A stretch of DNA of 29,210 nt from an uncultured Sutterella sp. (GTDB taxonomy: Bacteria > Pseudomonadota > Gammaproteobacteria > Burkholderiales > Burkholderiaceae_F), in NCBI GenBank assembly GCA_937906995.1, contig CALESB010000066.1, positions 1-29,210 on the forward strand, given 5' to 3'. Each line of letters starts with the position of its first letter. The stretch's first letter is position 1. The translations under genes and the position numbers were made by a program. This document shows, piece by piece, positions 14,853 through 23,021 of the stretch. The notes below the pieces were generated by a model. That model was not told the DNA's origin, searched no databases, and saw only the letters and a program-made list of their open reading frames with translations.

Positions 14853-14958
14853 CTTCGTCGGAAACGAGGATTAACATGCCTGCCATAAGACCTTACGATT
14901 AAGGCACGCGCGCAAGGTTATTCATGACGACCGACTTTTATTATTAGGAATTACACAA
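14853..14958 (+). promoter_or_regulatory. Structured rpmE2 leader with a short upstream ORF
   Basis: Leader RNA contains a hairpin (CCT-T-CGT with ACGAGG, about 14853-14869) that covers the GAGGA ribosome site of an 8-codon ORF (14876-14902, MPAIRPYD). A small CCTTA-CGAT-TAAGG hairpin overlaps that ORF's end, and ACCTT/AAGGT can pair over a longer range as an alternative. The rpmE2 ribosome site AGGA is near 14947. This is compatible with autogenous or attenuation-type control; the mechanism is inferred. Confidence 0.4.
14876..14902 (+). CDS. Putative 8-residue leader peptide upstream of rpmE2
   Basis: ATG at 14876 is preceded by GAGGA at a 5-bp distance and encodes MPAIRPYD before TAA. Nothing is known of it; it is listed because the ribosome site is better than expected for chance and it sits inside a structured leader. 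Confidence 0.25.
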   Translation: MPAIRPYD

Positions 14959-15213
14959 ATGAAACAAGGTATTCACCCCGAATATCGCGAAGTTGCCTTC
15001 TGCGACTTGTCCATCAACAAGACCTTCATCATCAAGTCTACGGCTCAAACGAAAGAAACCGTTGAAATCGACGGCGTAGTTTATCCGTTAGTTAAGTTGG
15101 ATACGTCTTCTGAAAGCCACCCGTTCTACACGGGCGCTCAAACGCGTATCGTTGAAGCTGGTCGTGTTGAAAAGTTCCGCGCCAAGTACGCCAACCTTTC
15201 CAAGAAGGCCTAA
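14959..15213 (+). CDS. rpmE2: Ribosomal protein bL31, type B (zinc-free)
   Basis: An 84-residue protein of the 50S subunit. It starts MKQGIHPEYREVAFCDLS, where zinc-type bL31 would carry a CxxC motif; only one Cys is present, so this is the zinc-independent type B paralogue. The C-terminal HPFYTGAQ block followed by a basic tail is typical. The neighbourhood rho-rpmE2 is common in betaproteobacteria. Type B copies are often Zur-regulated when a zinc type also exists; no obvious Zur box was seen here, and this may be the only bL31 of the organism. It ends in a strong terminator, so it is monocistronic. Confidence 0.97.
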   Translation: MKQGIHPEYREVAFCDLSINKTFIIKSTAQTKETVEIDGVVYPLVKLDTSSESHPFYTGAQTRIVEAGRVEKFRAKYANLSKKA

Positions 15214-15242
15214 TAAACGATCGGGTGACCGAAAGTTTTGTG

Positions 15243-15276
15243 AAAAAGGGCAGTCCATTAGGGATTGCCCTTTTTT
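15243..15276 (+). terminator. rpmE2 terminator
   Basis: AAAAAGGGCAGTCC (15243-15256) pairs with GGGATTGCCCTTTTT (about 15262-15276), loop ATTAG, ending in six T. Confidence 0.92.
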
Positions 15277-15420
15277 ATGCCTACTGCCTTAAATGGAAAT
15301 AAGAGCTCAGTTTAATCATTGAATGCACCTCATTTTTAGAATGGCATTTCAAAGGATTTGGGCAAAGCAAAAGCTACTTTTTGATAAAATACATAGGTTT
15401 ATTTGAAGCCTGAGATTACT

Positions 15421-17136
15421 ATGTTTGAAGAACGTCCGTCACCAGTTGTTGCTCGTGCCGAGGCTGCTCGTAAGCTGCCCCGGTTGGCTTTGCTTGCCTT
15501 ATTGTTTGTTTTTATCGTTCCTGGTCTTATCACCCGAGATTTTTGGTCCTCTCAAGAGCTTTCTAACTTTGCTTTAGCCCTAACGATGTACCAAGGATCG
15601 TTGGTTGATTGGGTCTTACCGAACGTCGACGCAACGCCTTTTTATAGCGCCGGCCCTCTTGCAGCTTGGCTTGCAGCTTTATGCATGAAACTCTTTGGTT
15701 GGGTAACTGGCCTTGATGGCGCAACACGTTTAAGCACACTTATCTGGTTTGCATTAGCAACCTCCTCCATTTGGTACGGCACATGGTATCTTGCCCGCCG
15801 AAGCGAAGCTCAACCCGTTGTTTTAGCATTTGGTGGTCAGGCGAATCCAAAGGACTTTGGTCGAGTGGTTGCCGATGGCGCACTTTTACTTTTCATTGGC
15901 ACTTTCGGGCTGTTTGTGCCATTAAGAGAACTCAATATCGATACCGCACTTTTAGCGATTATCTGTACTTATTTCTTCTCACTAAGCTACTCGTTGCATC
16001 GTCCAACACTTGGCCCCATCTTAACGGGCTTAGTTATCTCAGCAAGCGTCTGGACAGCCGACTTTGCTACGGGCTTGGCGCTATTAATTATTGCGTTATT
16101 AATTCACGCACGAATTCACTCGTTTGAACCACCTTTTATTACTCGTGCCAGTAGCATTATTCTTGTTTCAGTTGGTACATTTTTTATTTGGCCAATTTTT
16201 GCCGTGGGCTTTGCCATCGAAACTGTTGATGCTTGGTTTGATGGGTGGTGGCAAACACAAGTTGCCATGATCAGCTTAATGAGCGTTGATCAAATGAAGC
16301 GTGCTGCTCAGGACGCTTTGTGGTTCTTATGGCCTCTTTGGCCTTTTGCTGCTTTTGCTCTTTACGCGTTTCGTAAGCAACTGGGACGCACGCACATCAA
16401 ATTGCCACTCATGATTTTATTTGGCTTATTTATTGCCAATATTGTGATGGATATCACGGGTACACGCTTTTTGATGGTTCTGTCTGCCCCTATGTGCGTT
16501 TTGGCTGCTTTTGGCCTTTTATCTGCCCATCGCTCTTGGTCTAATGTCCTCGACTGGTTCTCTGCTACGGTGTTTACGCTTGGCATTGCTACCTTATGGA
16601 CCTATTACACTGCTTGGCATACAAATATCTTCCCCAAGATGGTGAAGTCCATCAATAATTTGGCTCCAGATGCTCAACCCTACTTCCATGGTTTAATTTT
16701 TGTCTTAGCTTTCGGCGTGACCCTGCTTTGGATTGCGCTCGTACTTTGGCGAATGAACCGACACACCGTGGTTGCTTGGAAAGGCCCGTGGCTAGCCTCT
16801 GCTGGTATTACGACACTTGCGGTTTTATGTGTATACCTATTTGGTCCAGCGATTGACCAAGCCCGCAGTTACCAACCCGTCGTTCAAATGGTTATGCAAG
16901 ATTATGAAGCAACAAAAACATCTCAATCTTGCTTAAGTACCGAAACACTTACCCCTGTTCAACGTGTTTTATTTAAGTTCTATGGTCTAAAACTCTCTGA
17001 TGGGACAAGCTGTGATTTCCACTTTGAAAGAAGTTCTCAAGTGGCAAAGACTGATGCTTATCATCCAACAAGTCGAGTCATTGACACCTACTCTCGTCCG
17101 AGAGACCGTGAGCGTTTTATTTTGTTGAGAGATTAA
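15421..17136 (+). CDS. ArnT/PMT-like membrane glycosyltransferase
   Basis: A large inner-membrane protein of the GT-C type. The N-terminal part after a first membrane segment has GLITRDFWSSQELSNFALAL, where the Asp-bearing loop corresponds to the catalytic RD/DE loop of PMT/ArnT enzymes. Next come WVLPNVDATPFYSAGPLAAW and a further 9-11 hydrophobic segments, ending in a hydrophilic C-terminal domain (from about residue 490). Such proteins move sugars from polyprenyl-phosphate donors to lipid A or proteins; donor and acceptor are unknown here. I prefer ATG 15421 (571 aa); a TTG at 15403 is in frame and would add six residues. It is followed after 1 bp by the MATE gene, so the two are translationally coupled. 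Confidence 0.82.
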   Translation: MFEERPSPVVARAEAARKLPRLALLALLFVFIVPGLITRDFWSSQELSNFALALTMYQGSLVDWVLPNVDATPFYSAGPLAAWLAALCMKLFGWVTGLDGATRLSTLIWFALATSSIWYGTWYLARRSEAQPVVLAFGGQANPKDFGRVVADGALLLFIGTFGLFVPLRELNIDTALLAIICTYFFSLSYSLHRPTLGPILTGLVISASVWTADFATGLALLIIALLIHARIHSFEPPFITRASSIILVSVGTFFIWPIFAVGFAIETVDAWFDGWWQTQVAMISLMSVDQMKRAAQDALWFLWPLWPFAAFALYAFRKQLGRTHIKLPLMILFGLFIANIVMDITGTRFLMVLSAPMCVLAAFGLLSAHRSWSNVLDWFSATVFTLGIATLWTYYTAWHTNIFPKMVKSINNLAPDAQPYFHGLIFVLAFGVTLLWIALVLWRMNRHTVVAWKGPWLASAGITTLAVLCVYLFGPAIDQARSYQPVVQMVMQDYEATKTSQSCLSTETLTPVQRVLFKFYGLKLSDGTSCDFHFERSSQVAKTDAYHPTSRVIDTYSRPRDRERFILLRD

Positions 17137-17137
17137 C

Positions 17138-18541
17138 GTGACGCATCCCTTACCTAAACGATTAACTCCGCCTGATATTTCATTGAGGGCCATCGGCAAA
17201 CTGGCTGGCCCAATCTTTGTTGCCAACATTGCTATTGTTGGCGGTGGCACGATTGATACTGTTATGGCAGGCCACTTAGGGCCCGATCATTTGGCAGCTA
17301 TTGCACTTGGCTTAGCAACCATGATTATGGTTTTTATGGGCCTTGTAGGCATTTTGCAAGGTATGAGTCCTCTGGCTGCACACCACTTTGGCGCACATAA
17401 GTATGAAAAAATTGGGTTTGAATTATCCCAATGCTTATGGCTTGCGCTGATCTTATCCTTGATTGGCATGCCCATTTTAGGTGCCACAGATATCTGGACC
17501 AATTTGGCTGAAGCTCAAGGTGAAGTGAAACGAATGGCTGCCCAGTACTTAACGATCAGTATGATCGGCCTGCCTGCGGCTTTATTTGGCCGTGCATTCA
17601 TTTCACTCAATGCAGCCGTCTCAAGACCCAAAGTGACGATGTATGTTTCCTTGGCCCTATTATTCCTAAAGGTGCCCTTTAACGCCATCTTTATGTATGG
17701 TTGGTTAGGCTTTGATGCATTAGGCGGAGCAGGCGCAGCTATTTCATCGACCCTTTTAACTTATATCTCCGTTTTGGTGTATTACCTTGTCTGGAGAAAT
17801 GATAAGTTTTATGAAAAGATGCGATGTGCTCAGTTTTACTGGCCACAACCCAAGGCTTTGTGGGCGCAGCTCAAAATTGGTATTCCGATTGGACTTTCTA
17901 CTTTCTTTGAGATTAGCTCATTTACGTTGATGGCAATCTTCATCTCACGTTTTGGTGCAATTACGGTTTCCGCTCACCAAATCGTGGGTAATATCACCTC
18001 AATGGCTTACATGTTGCAACTCTCAATCGGTATTTCTTGTACTGTTTTAGTTGCGCAATGCCTTGGTGCTGGTTGGGCCAATGTCGCAGAAAAAGCCACT
18101 CGTCGATGCCTGACCATCAGTGTCATTTCCGCTAGCCTTGCCGCTTTGACACTTTACTTTGGCCGTGAAACCATTGCTCATTGGTACACCTCTGATGAAA
18201 CCGTGATCAAGATCGCCGTTTCCTTATTGCTTTTTGGTGTGTGTTACCACGTCTTTGATGCCTTGCAATGCGTAAGTGCCTTCGCTCTGCGAGCCTACCG
18301 AGTGACCTTCTGGCCTATGGTTGTCTATGGTGTGTTGCTCTGGGGTGTGGGGATCATCGGTGGTTATTACATGGCCTTTAATGCCAAACCTTTCTTCAGC
18401 CAACCCTTACAAGCCTACGGTTTCTGGGGCATGGTGGCATTGGGATTATTCTTAGCTGGCATGGTACTTTTGGTCTTTGCGCTTTGGGTTGCCCGAACGC
18501 GCACTAAAGAAGACGAACACGTCTCTCACGCCCATATCTAA
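17138..18541 (+). CDS. MATE-family multidrug/metabolite exporter (NorM-like)
   Basis: A 467-residue protein with about twelve hydrophobic segments in two homologous halves, as in MATE antiporters driven by Na+ or H+. Seen: ANIAIVGGGTIDTVMAGHLG in segment 1, QGMSPLAAHHFGA (the typical Q-G loop), and in the second half FTLMAIFISRFGAITVSAHQIV and ISCTVLVAQCLGAG. The length fits the NorM branch. The start is GTG at 17138, one base after the glycosyltransferase stop, so expression is coupled. Whether the pair exports something linked to envelope glycan modification is only suggested by context. Ends in a clear terminator. Confidence 0.93.
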   Translation: MTHPLPKRLTPPDISLRAIGKLAGPIFVANIAIVGGGTIDTVMAGHLGPDHLAAIALGLATMIMVFMGLVGILQGMSPLAAHHFGAHKYEKIGFELSQCLWLALILSLIGMPILGATDIWTNLAEAQGEVKRMAAQYLTISMIGLPAALFGRAFISLNAAVSRPKVTMYVSLALLFLKVPFNAIFMYGWLGFDALGGAGAAISSTLLTYISVLVYYLVWRNDKFYEKMRCAQFYWPQPKALWAQLKIGIPIGLSTFFEISSFTLMAIFISRFGAITVSAHQIVGNITSMAYMLQLSIGISCTVLVAQCLGAGWANVAEKATRRCLTISVISASLAALTLYFGRETIAHWYTSDETVIKIAVSLLLFGVCYHVFDALQCVSAFALRAYRVTFWPMVVYGVLLWGVGIIGGYYMAFNAKPFFSQPLQAYGFWGMVALGLFLAGMVLLVFALWVARTRTKEDEHVSHAHI

Positions 18542-18547
18542 CAATTG

Positions 18548-18582
18548 ACCGCCTCACTAACCTGAGGCGGTTTCTTTTTTTC
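18548..18582 (+). terminator. Terminator of the glycosyltransferase-MATE operon
   Basis: ACCGCCTCA (18548-18556) and TGAGGCGGT (18563-18571), loop CTAACC, followed by TTCTTTTTTT. Confidence 0.92.
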
Positions 18583-18641
18583 CCCTCGTAGCTCTCTTCG
18601 TCGTATACTGAAAAATGATCTTCTCAGTTATGAGGTGTTCT

Positions 18642-19340
18642 ATGACTATCCAACAAAATCTTATTGCTGGCATCTGTGTTGCCGTGGGAATTGCTTCGGT
18701 TGGTTTTTCATTGAAGGCTGGAATTGATCATTTTGTTGATCGAGATCGAGTTGTGACCGTTAAGGGCTTGGCAGAAAGAGATGTCCCGTCAGACTATGTT
18801 ATCTGGCCTGTAACCTTCCGTGTATCGGGCAATGATCTAACTTCACTTTACACTCGTGCTCAAGAACAAACCGACATCATTAAAAGCTTTTTAAATAAGT
18901 ACGGTGTTGACGATAAAGATGTTTCTTTAGGCACGCCTCGCGTCAGCGACACACATGCTGACTTTTACGGTAGCAATTTGCCACCAGAGCGTTATCGGGT
19001 TGAAATGGTGATATCTGTGGCCACGCCGAATGTGCCAGCTGTTTTAGACGCCATGGTAAATCAAACCGAATTAATTCGACAGGGTATTATCTTCGTCGAT
19101 AACTACCGTACCGAGTTCTACTTCAATGGTCTCAATGCTATTAAGCCTGAAATGATTGAAGAAGCAACGAAAAACGCACGTGCTGCTGCCCAAAAATTTG
19201 CTGAAGATAGCGACAGCAAACTCGGTAAAATCCGACGTGCTAGCCAAGGGCAATTCTCCATTTATAGCCGTGACAGTAACACGCCTCAAATCAAACGCGT
19301 ACGAATTGTCACGACAGTGGAGTACTACCTCAAAGATTAG
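18642..19340 (+). CDS. SIMPL-domain (DUF541) periplasmic protein
   Basis: A SIMPL/DUF541 family protein with an N-terminal hydrophobic segment (LIAGICVAVGIASVGFSL) that is a membrane anchor or signal. It is followed by the family start VVTVKGLAERDVPSDYVIWPV and an alternating strand/helix pattern to the C-terminal RVRIVTTVEYYLKD. The function is unclear; relatives (BP26, YggE) assemble into rings and are linked to stress. I chose ATG 18642 (232 aa) because GAGGTG lies 6-7 bp upstream; the earlier in-frame ATG at 18615 would start within a few bases of the transcription start predicted from TATACT (18604-18609). Its 3' end overlaps the convergent miaA by 11 bp, with no terminator between. Confidence 0.88.
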   Translation: MTIQQNLIAGICVAVGIASVGFSLKAGIDHFVDRDRVVTVKGLAERDVPSDYVIWPVTFRVSGNDLTSLYTRAQEQTDIIKSFLNKYGVDDKDVSLGTPRVSDTHADFYGSNLPPERYRVEMVISVATPNVPAVLDAMVNQTELIRQGIIFVDNYRTEFYFNGLNAIKPEMIEEATKNARAAAQKFAEDSDSKLGKIRRASQGQFSIYSRDSNTPQIKRVRIVTTVEYYLKD

Positions 19341-20253
19341 CCTCTTTAATGGCTTTTAACGCAACATCGTAAGGATCGGCTATAAAGGGATCAATGCTCA
19401 ATAAATCGGGCATTGATCTCATCCACGTTAATTGTCGCTTTGCTAACTGACGAGTGGCCGCTACACCCGACAAGAAAAAGCGATCCCAATCACAGTCGCC
19501 AAGCAAATAGTCAATGGCTTGCCGATACCCCACAGCTCGCATCGCTGGCGCTTCACGCGTAAAACAAGGATCTTTCATCAATGTTTTGACTTCGTCTAAG
19601 AAGCCCGCATCAAGCATCATTTGGAAACGCTTTTCAATTCGCTCATGCAAGAGCGCGCGATTGGCAGGCATCAAACCAATCGTTAAGAAACGATAGGGAC
19701 ATTCCAACGTTTTAGGCGCTTGGTATTGGGATAGCGGTTGCCCCGTTTGACGAAATACCTCCAGTGCACGAGAGATACGTTGACTATCATTTGGATTAAG
19801 ACGAGCAGCCGTAACGGGGTCGACTTGAGCTAAAAGATTATGCATGCCTGGCCAACCCAAAATTTTTGCTTCGTCTTCAATTTGGGCTCGAATTGCCAAA
19901 TCTGTTGATGGCATTTCATTTAGCCCCTCTTTTAATGCCTTGGCATAAAGCATTGTTCCACCAACAATCAAGGGTAACTTCCCTCGAGCTTTTATGTCTT
20001 CAATTTTGCTGTAGCAATCTTTGACAAAATCAGCCGCGTTATAAGTATCAAATGGATCTCGAATATCAATGAGATGATGGACAATTCCCTGCATTTCTTC
20101 AACGGTGGGTTTTGCCGTTCCGATATCCATACCACGGTAGATGAGGGCCGAATCAATAGAAATCACCTCAGTGTTTAAGGTTTGAGCCAAACGAACTCCC
20201 AAAGCCGTTTTTCCACTGGCTGTCGGCCCTAAAATTAAAACAGCATCTACCAC
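19330..20253 (-). CDS. miaA: tRNA dimethylallyltransferase
   Basis: Adds a dimethylallyl group to N6 of A37 in tRNAs reading UNN codons. Seen: P-loop GPTASGKT (residues 9-16), SIDSALIYRGMDIGTAKP with the catalytic Asp and Thr region (about 33-50), the LIDIRDPFDTYNAADF substrate loop, IVGGTMLYAKAL and QRISRALEVFRQTGQPLS. 307 residues is typical. The start is GTG at 20253, two bases after the mutL stop; AGAGG at the mutL end serves as ribosome site, so the pair is translationally coupled, the usual mutL-miaA order. Its 3' end overlaps the convergent SIMPL gene by 11 bp. No hfq follows, unlike E. coli. Confidence 0.97.
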   Translation of the reverse strand: MVDAVLILGPTASGKTALGVRLAQTLNTEVISIDSALIYRGMDIGTAKPTVEEMQGIVHHLIDIRDPFDTYNAADFVKDCYSKIEDIKARGKLPLIVGGTMLYAKALKEGLNEMPSTDLAIRAQIEDEAKILGWPGMHNLLAQVDPVTAARLNPNDSQRISRALEVFRQTGQPLSQYQAPKTLECPYRFLTIGLMPANRALLHERIEKRFQMMLDAGFLDEVKTLMKDPCFTREAPAMRAVGYRQAIDYLLGDCDWDRFFLSGVAATRQLAKRQLTWMRSMPDLLSIDPFIADPYDVALKAIKEANL

Positions 20254-20255
20254 AG

Positions 20256-22160
20256 TTACTGACCTCTCATAAAAAGTTTATCCAAGTCACCCATTGTTAA
20301 TTGAACCCATGTAGGACGGCCATGATTGCATTGATCTGCACGCTCTGTTTGCTCCATTTGTCTTAAAAGCGCATTCATTTCCTCAAGCGACAAATAGCGA
20401 TGTGCTCTCACGGCTGAGTGACAAGCCATGGTCGCTAAAATTTCATTGCGCTTTTCTTGCAATGCACTGGATTCGCCAAACTTACGAATATCGGCAAGAG
20501 TTTCAACAACCAAAGCCTCTCCAGTTTTATTGATATCCCCGGACAAAACAGCGGGAACAGCACGCAATCTTAAATGGGTTGGAGATGCACACTCAAGTTC
20601 CAAACCTAGCTGCAACAGTAACGACTGATGCTCTTCAAACGTGGCAATATCCTCTGCCGTTGCCCTAAAGACCAACGGAATTAATAGCTGTTGAATCGCT
20701 AATTTTTGCTCATCAGCTTGGCGCTTTAGCTTTTCATAGACGACTCTTTCATGAGCCGCATGCATATCCACCAAAATGAGACCATGTTCATTTTCTGCCA
20801 AAATGAAGATACCACCTACTTGTCCCAAAGCCCTTCCTAAGGGATAAGACAAGTTTTCATGATCTTGAGCGCCACTAAATGATTCCCCCTCTCGAATGGC
20901 CTTCACCGTATCCGGAATCATCTTATTGTCATGCTGTGGGCTTTTTGTTTGATAAAAATTCAAGTATCGAGACAAATGAGAGGGTTCATAAGTAGAGGCT
21001 TTTGTTGCCTGTAAACCAAAAGAGTGCCCCGTTGCTGAGGTACTTGTAGGGGCTCTCATATCCAAAGAGCCTTGCGATACATAGGTTGGTGTAAAGGTCT
21101 TTGGCGCTTGTGCAATATCCACGCTCTTTTCAACCTCTTCACTTTGTCGAGTCGCAATGGCTGGCGCTAAGGCATTTTGCACAGCATGCATCACGAATTG
21201 GTGCACCCATTGGCTATCGCGGAACCGCAACTCACTTTTTGTTGGGTGAACATTGACGTCAACCTTAACAGGGTCAATATCCAAAAACAGGCAATACATC
21301 GGTTGCAATTGGTTATGCAAAACGTCTGCATAGGCTGCCTTAATGGCGTGAGCCAATAGCTTATCTCGTACATAACGGCCATTGACATAACAATATTGCG
21401 CATCAGTACGAGATCGCCCTGCAGTAGGCAAGCCTACCCACCCAAAAACACGAGCTACGCCAGTTTCTGCATAAACTTCGCGCTGAGCTTGAGCAAACTC
21501 ACTAGGCAAAATGCGATTAACACGAGCTCGGCTTTCTTCGATTGGTAAAACCATCACAGGTTTACCATTGTGGATCATCCGAAATTCAATATTAGGATGC
21601 GATATAGCGATGCGTTCTAATGCTGTCTTACAGTGAGCCGCTTCAGTAGCTTCGGACTTTAAGAATTTACGACGAGCTGGCGTTTTGAAAAATAAATCTT
21701 CTACTTCTACTCGTGTACCCACAGCACCGGCAGCCACATCAACAACGCCTTCGTGAATGCTATAGGCATAATCGGCATCAACCGTACGAGATGTTAACGT
21801 CAATGCAGATACCGAAGCGATAGAGGCTAGAGCTTCACCCCGAAACCCTAAACTTAAAACATGTTCTAACTCATCTAGATTGCGAATTTTGCTTGTGGCA
21901 TGACGCTTTAAAGCCAATGGAAGTTGATCTTTAGGCATACCGCGACCATTATCGGTCACTGTCAGGCGCTTAACACCGCCGGCATCCAATCGCACTTCAA
22001 TTTTAGTGGCTCCTGCATCAATGGCATTTTCCACCAACTCTTTTAAGACAGAGGCTGGACGCTCAATCACCTCACCTGCGGCGATTTGACTGATAAGCTG
22101 ATCGGAGAGCTCACGGATCTCACGAACCGGTGCTCGAGAGGAATTAGATAAGTCTTGCAT
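20256..22160 (-). CDS. mutL: DNA mismatch repair protein MutL, endonuclease-type
   Basis: Mismatch-repair ATPase coupling MutS to strand removal. Seen: GHKL ATPase motifs AAGEVIERPASVLKELVENA, TDNGRGM and LGFRGEALASIASV. A variable linker (about residues 330-440 of the ATG form) follows, then a C-terminal dimerisation domain from QVGGIFILAEN. The C-terminal domain carries DMHAAHERVVYE, matching the metal-binding endonuclease motif DQHA(X)2E(X)4E with Met for Gln, plus ACHSAVRAHR and CNHGRP, all marks of nicking MutL. This predicts a MutH-independent pathway. The start is ATG 22160 (634 aa); an in-frame TTG at 22214 would add 18 non-conserved residues. The ribosome site is weak (AAGAA). Confidence 0.97.
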   Translation of the reverse strand: MQDLSNSSRAPVREIRELSDQLISQIAAGEVIERPASVLKELVENAIDAGATKIEVRLDAGGVKRLTVTDNGRGMPKDQLPLALKRHATSKIRNLDELEHVLSLGFRGEALASIASVSALTLTSRTVDADYAYSIHEGVVDVAAGAVGTRVEVEDLFFKTPARRKFLKSEATEAAHCKTALERIAISHPNIEFRMIHNGKPVMVLPIEESRARVNRILPSEFAQAQREVYAETGVARVFGWVGLPTAGRSRTDAQYCYVNGRYVRDKLLAHAIKAAYADVLHNQLQPMYCLFLDIDPVKVDVNVHPTKSELRFRDSQWVHQFVMHAVQNALAPAIATRQSEEVEKSVDIAQAPKTFTPTYVSQGSLDMRAPTSTSATGHSFGLQATKASTYEPSHLSRYLNFYQTKSPQHDNKMIPDTVKAIREGESFSGAQDHENLSYPLGRALGQVGGIFILAENEHGLILVDMHAAHERVVYEKLKRQADEQKLAIQQLLIPLVFRATAEDIATFEEHQSLLLQLGLELECASPTHLRLRAVPAVLSGDINKTGEALVVETLADIRKFGESSALQEKRNEILATMACHSAVRAHRYLSLEEMNALLRQMEQTERADQCNHGRPTWVQLTMGDLDKLFMRGQ

Positions 22161-22250
22161 AATGTTCTTAATTTTAGCATTCGTAGCCTGAACAACTCTT
22201 AACAATTTGGCCAAATGGTTATTGATTTTTGTTGAATTTTTGCGTGAATT

Positions 22251-22273
22251 TACCTTTTTTTTTCCGATATACT
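22251..22273 (+). promoter_or_regulatory. Candidate dedA promoter (-10 with T9 spacer tract)
   Basis: TATACT at 22268-22273 is a 5/6 -10 match placed about 33 bp before the DedA start. The expected -35 (TGAATT, 22245-22250) is weak, and the spacer contains nine T (22255-22263). Confidence 0.4.
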
Positions 22274-22305
22274 AATGCCATCAAAATTGTAAATTTCATC
22301 AAATC

Positions 22306-22959
22306 ATGGATTGGTCTTTACTTTTAGATCTCTTTACAAACGCAGATCGCTTTTTAACAACTATAGCGACTGAGTATGGGATCCTTATTTATATTGTGAT
22401 GTTCCTGATCTTTTTTCTTGAGACAGGGATTGTTGTCATGGCCTTTTTACCGGGCGACTCACTACTGTTTGTTGCCGGTGCCGTTACCGCCAGTGGCGCT
22501 ATCGACCCATGGTGGTTAACTGCGATTGTTTCGTTGGGCGCCATTTTGGGTAATACATCGAACTTTTACATAGGCTCTTGGCTTGGGCACAAGATCTATG
22601 ATGGTTCAATTTCTTGGATTGATCAAGAAGCTCTAAATAAAACCCACAATTTCTATATGTCTCATGGTGGAAAAACGATCTTTTTAGCCCGTTTTGTTCC
22701 CATTGTGAGAACCTTTGCTCCCCTTATTGCAGGTGCAGCTTCCATGCCAGTTTCGAAATTCGAGTTTTACTCAATTACTGGTGCTATTGCTTGGGTTTAT
22801 GGTCTTGTTTGGGCAGGTCACCTTTTCGGAAATATTCCTTTTATTAAGCAACACCTCACTGCCATCTTACTTTGCGGTATAGGATTTGCTTTAATTCCAA
22901 CAACGTTCTTAGCACTTTCTCGTTTATTAAAGAAACGTCGGACCGCTAAGTCCAATTGA
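22306..22959 (+). CDS. DedA-family membrane protein
   Basis: A 217-residue inner-membrane protein of the DedA/SNARE-associated (VTT) family. Members act as lipid flippases or support envelope stability and proton-motive-force-dependent drug resistance. Seen: FFLETGIVVMAFLPGDSLLFVAG (glutamate followed by the PGD motif, about residues 38-60), the reentrant FLARFVPIVRTFAPLIAGAA block with conserved Arg (about 125-145) and a G-W membrane segment after it, then a short basic C-terminus. It is divergent from mutL-miaA and ends in a terminator. The precise lipid substrate is unknown; undecaprenyl phosphate is one known substrate of family members. Confidence 0.95.
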   Translation: MDWSLLLDLFTNADRFLTTIATEYGILIYIVMFLIFFLETGIVVMAFLPGDSLLFVAGAVTASGAIDPWWLTAIVSLGAILGNTSNFYIGSWLGHKIYDGSISWIDQEALNKTHNFYMSHGGKTIFLARFVPIVRTFAPLIAGAASMPVSKFEFYSITGAIAWVYGLVWAGHLFGNIPFIKQHLTAILLCGIGFALIPTTFLALSRLLKKRRTAKSN

Positions 22960-22967
22960 TAAATACG

Positions 22968-23001
22968 GGTACTCACATTGTGTGCGTGCCCTTTTTTTTT
23001 T
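22968..23001 (+). terminator. dedA terminator
   Basis: GGGTAC...GTGCCC with an inner CACA/TGTG pairing, followed by ten T (about 22992-23001). Confidence 0.85.
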
Positions 23002-23021
23002 GACGAGTTTGGGAGACACTC

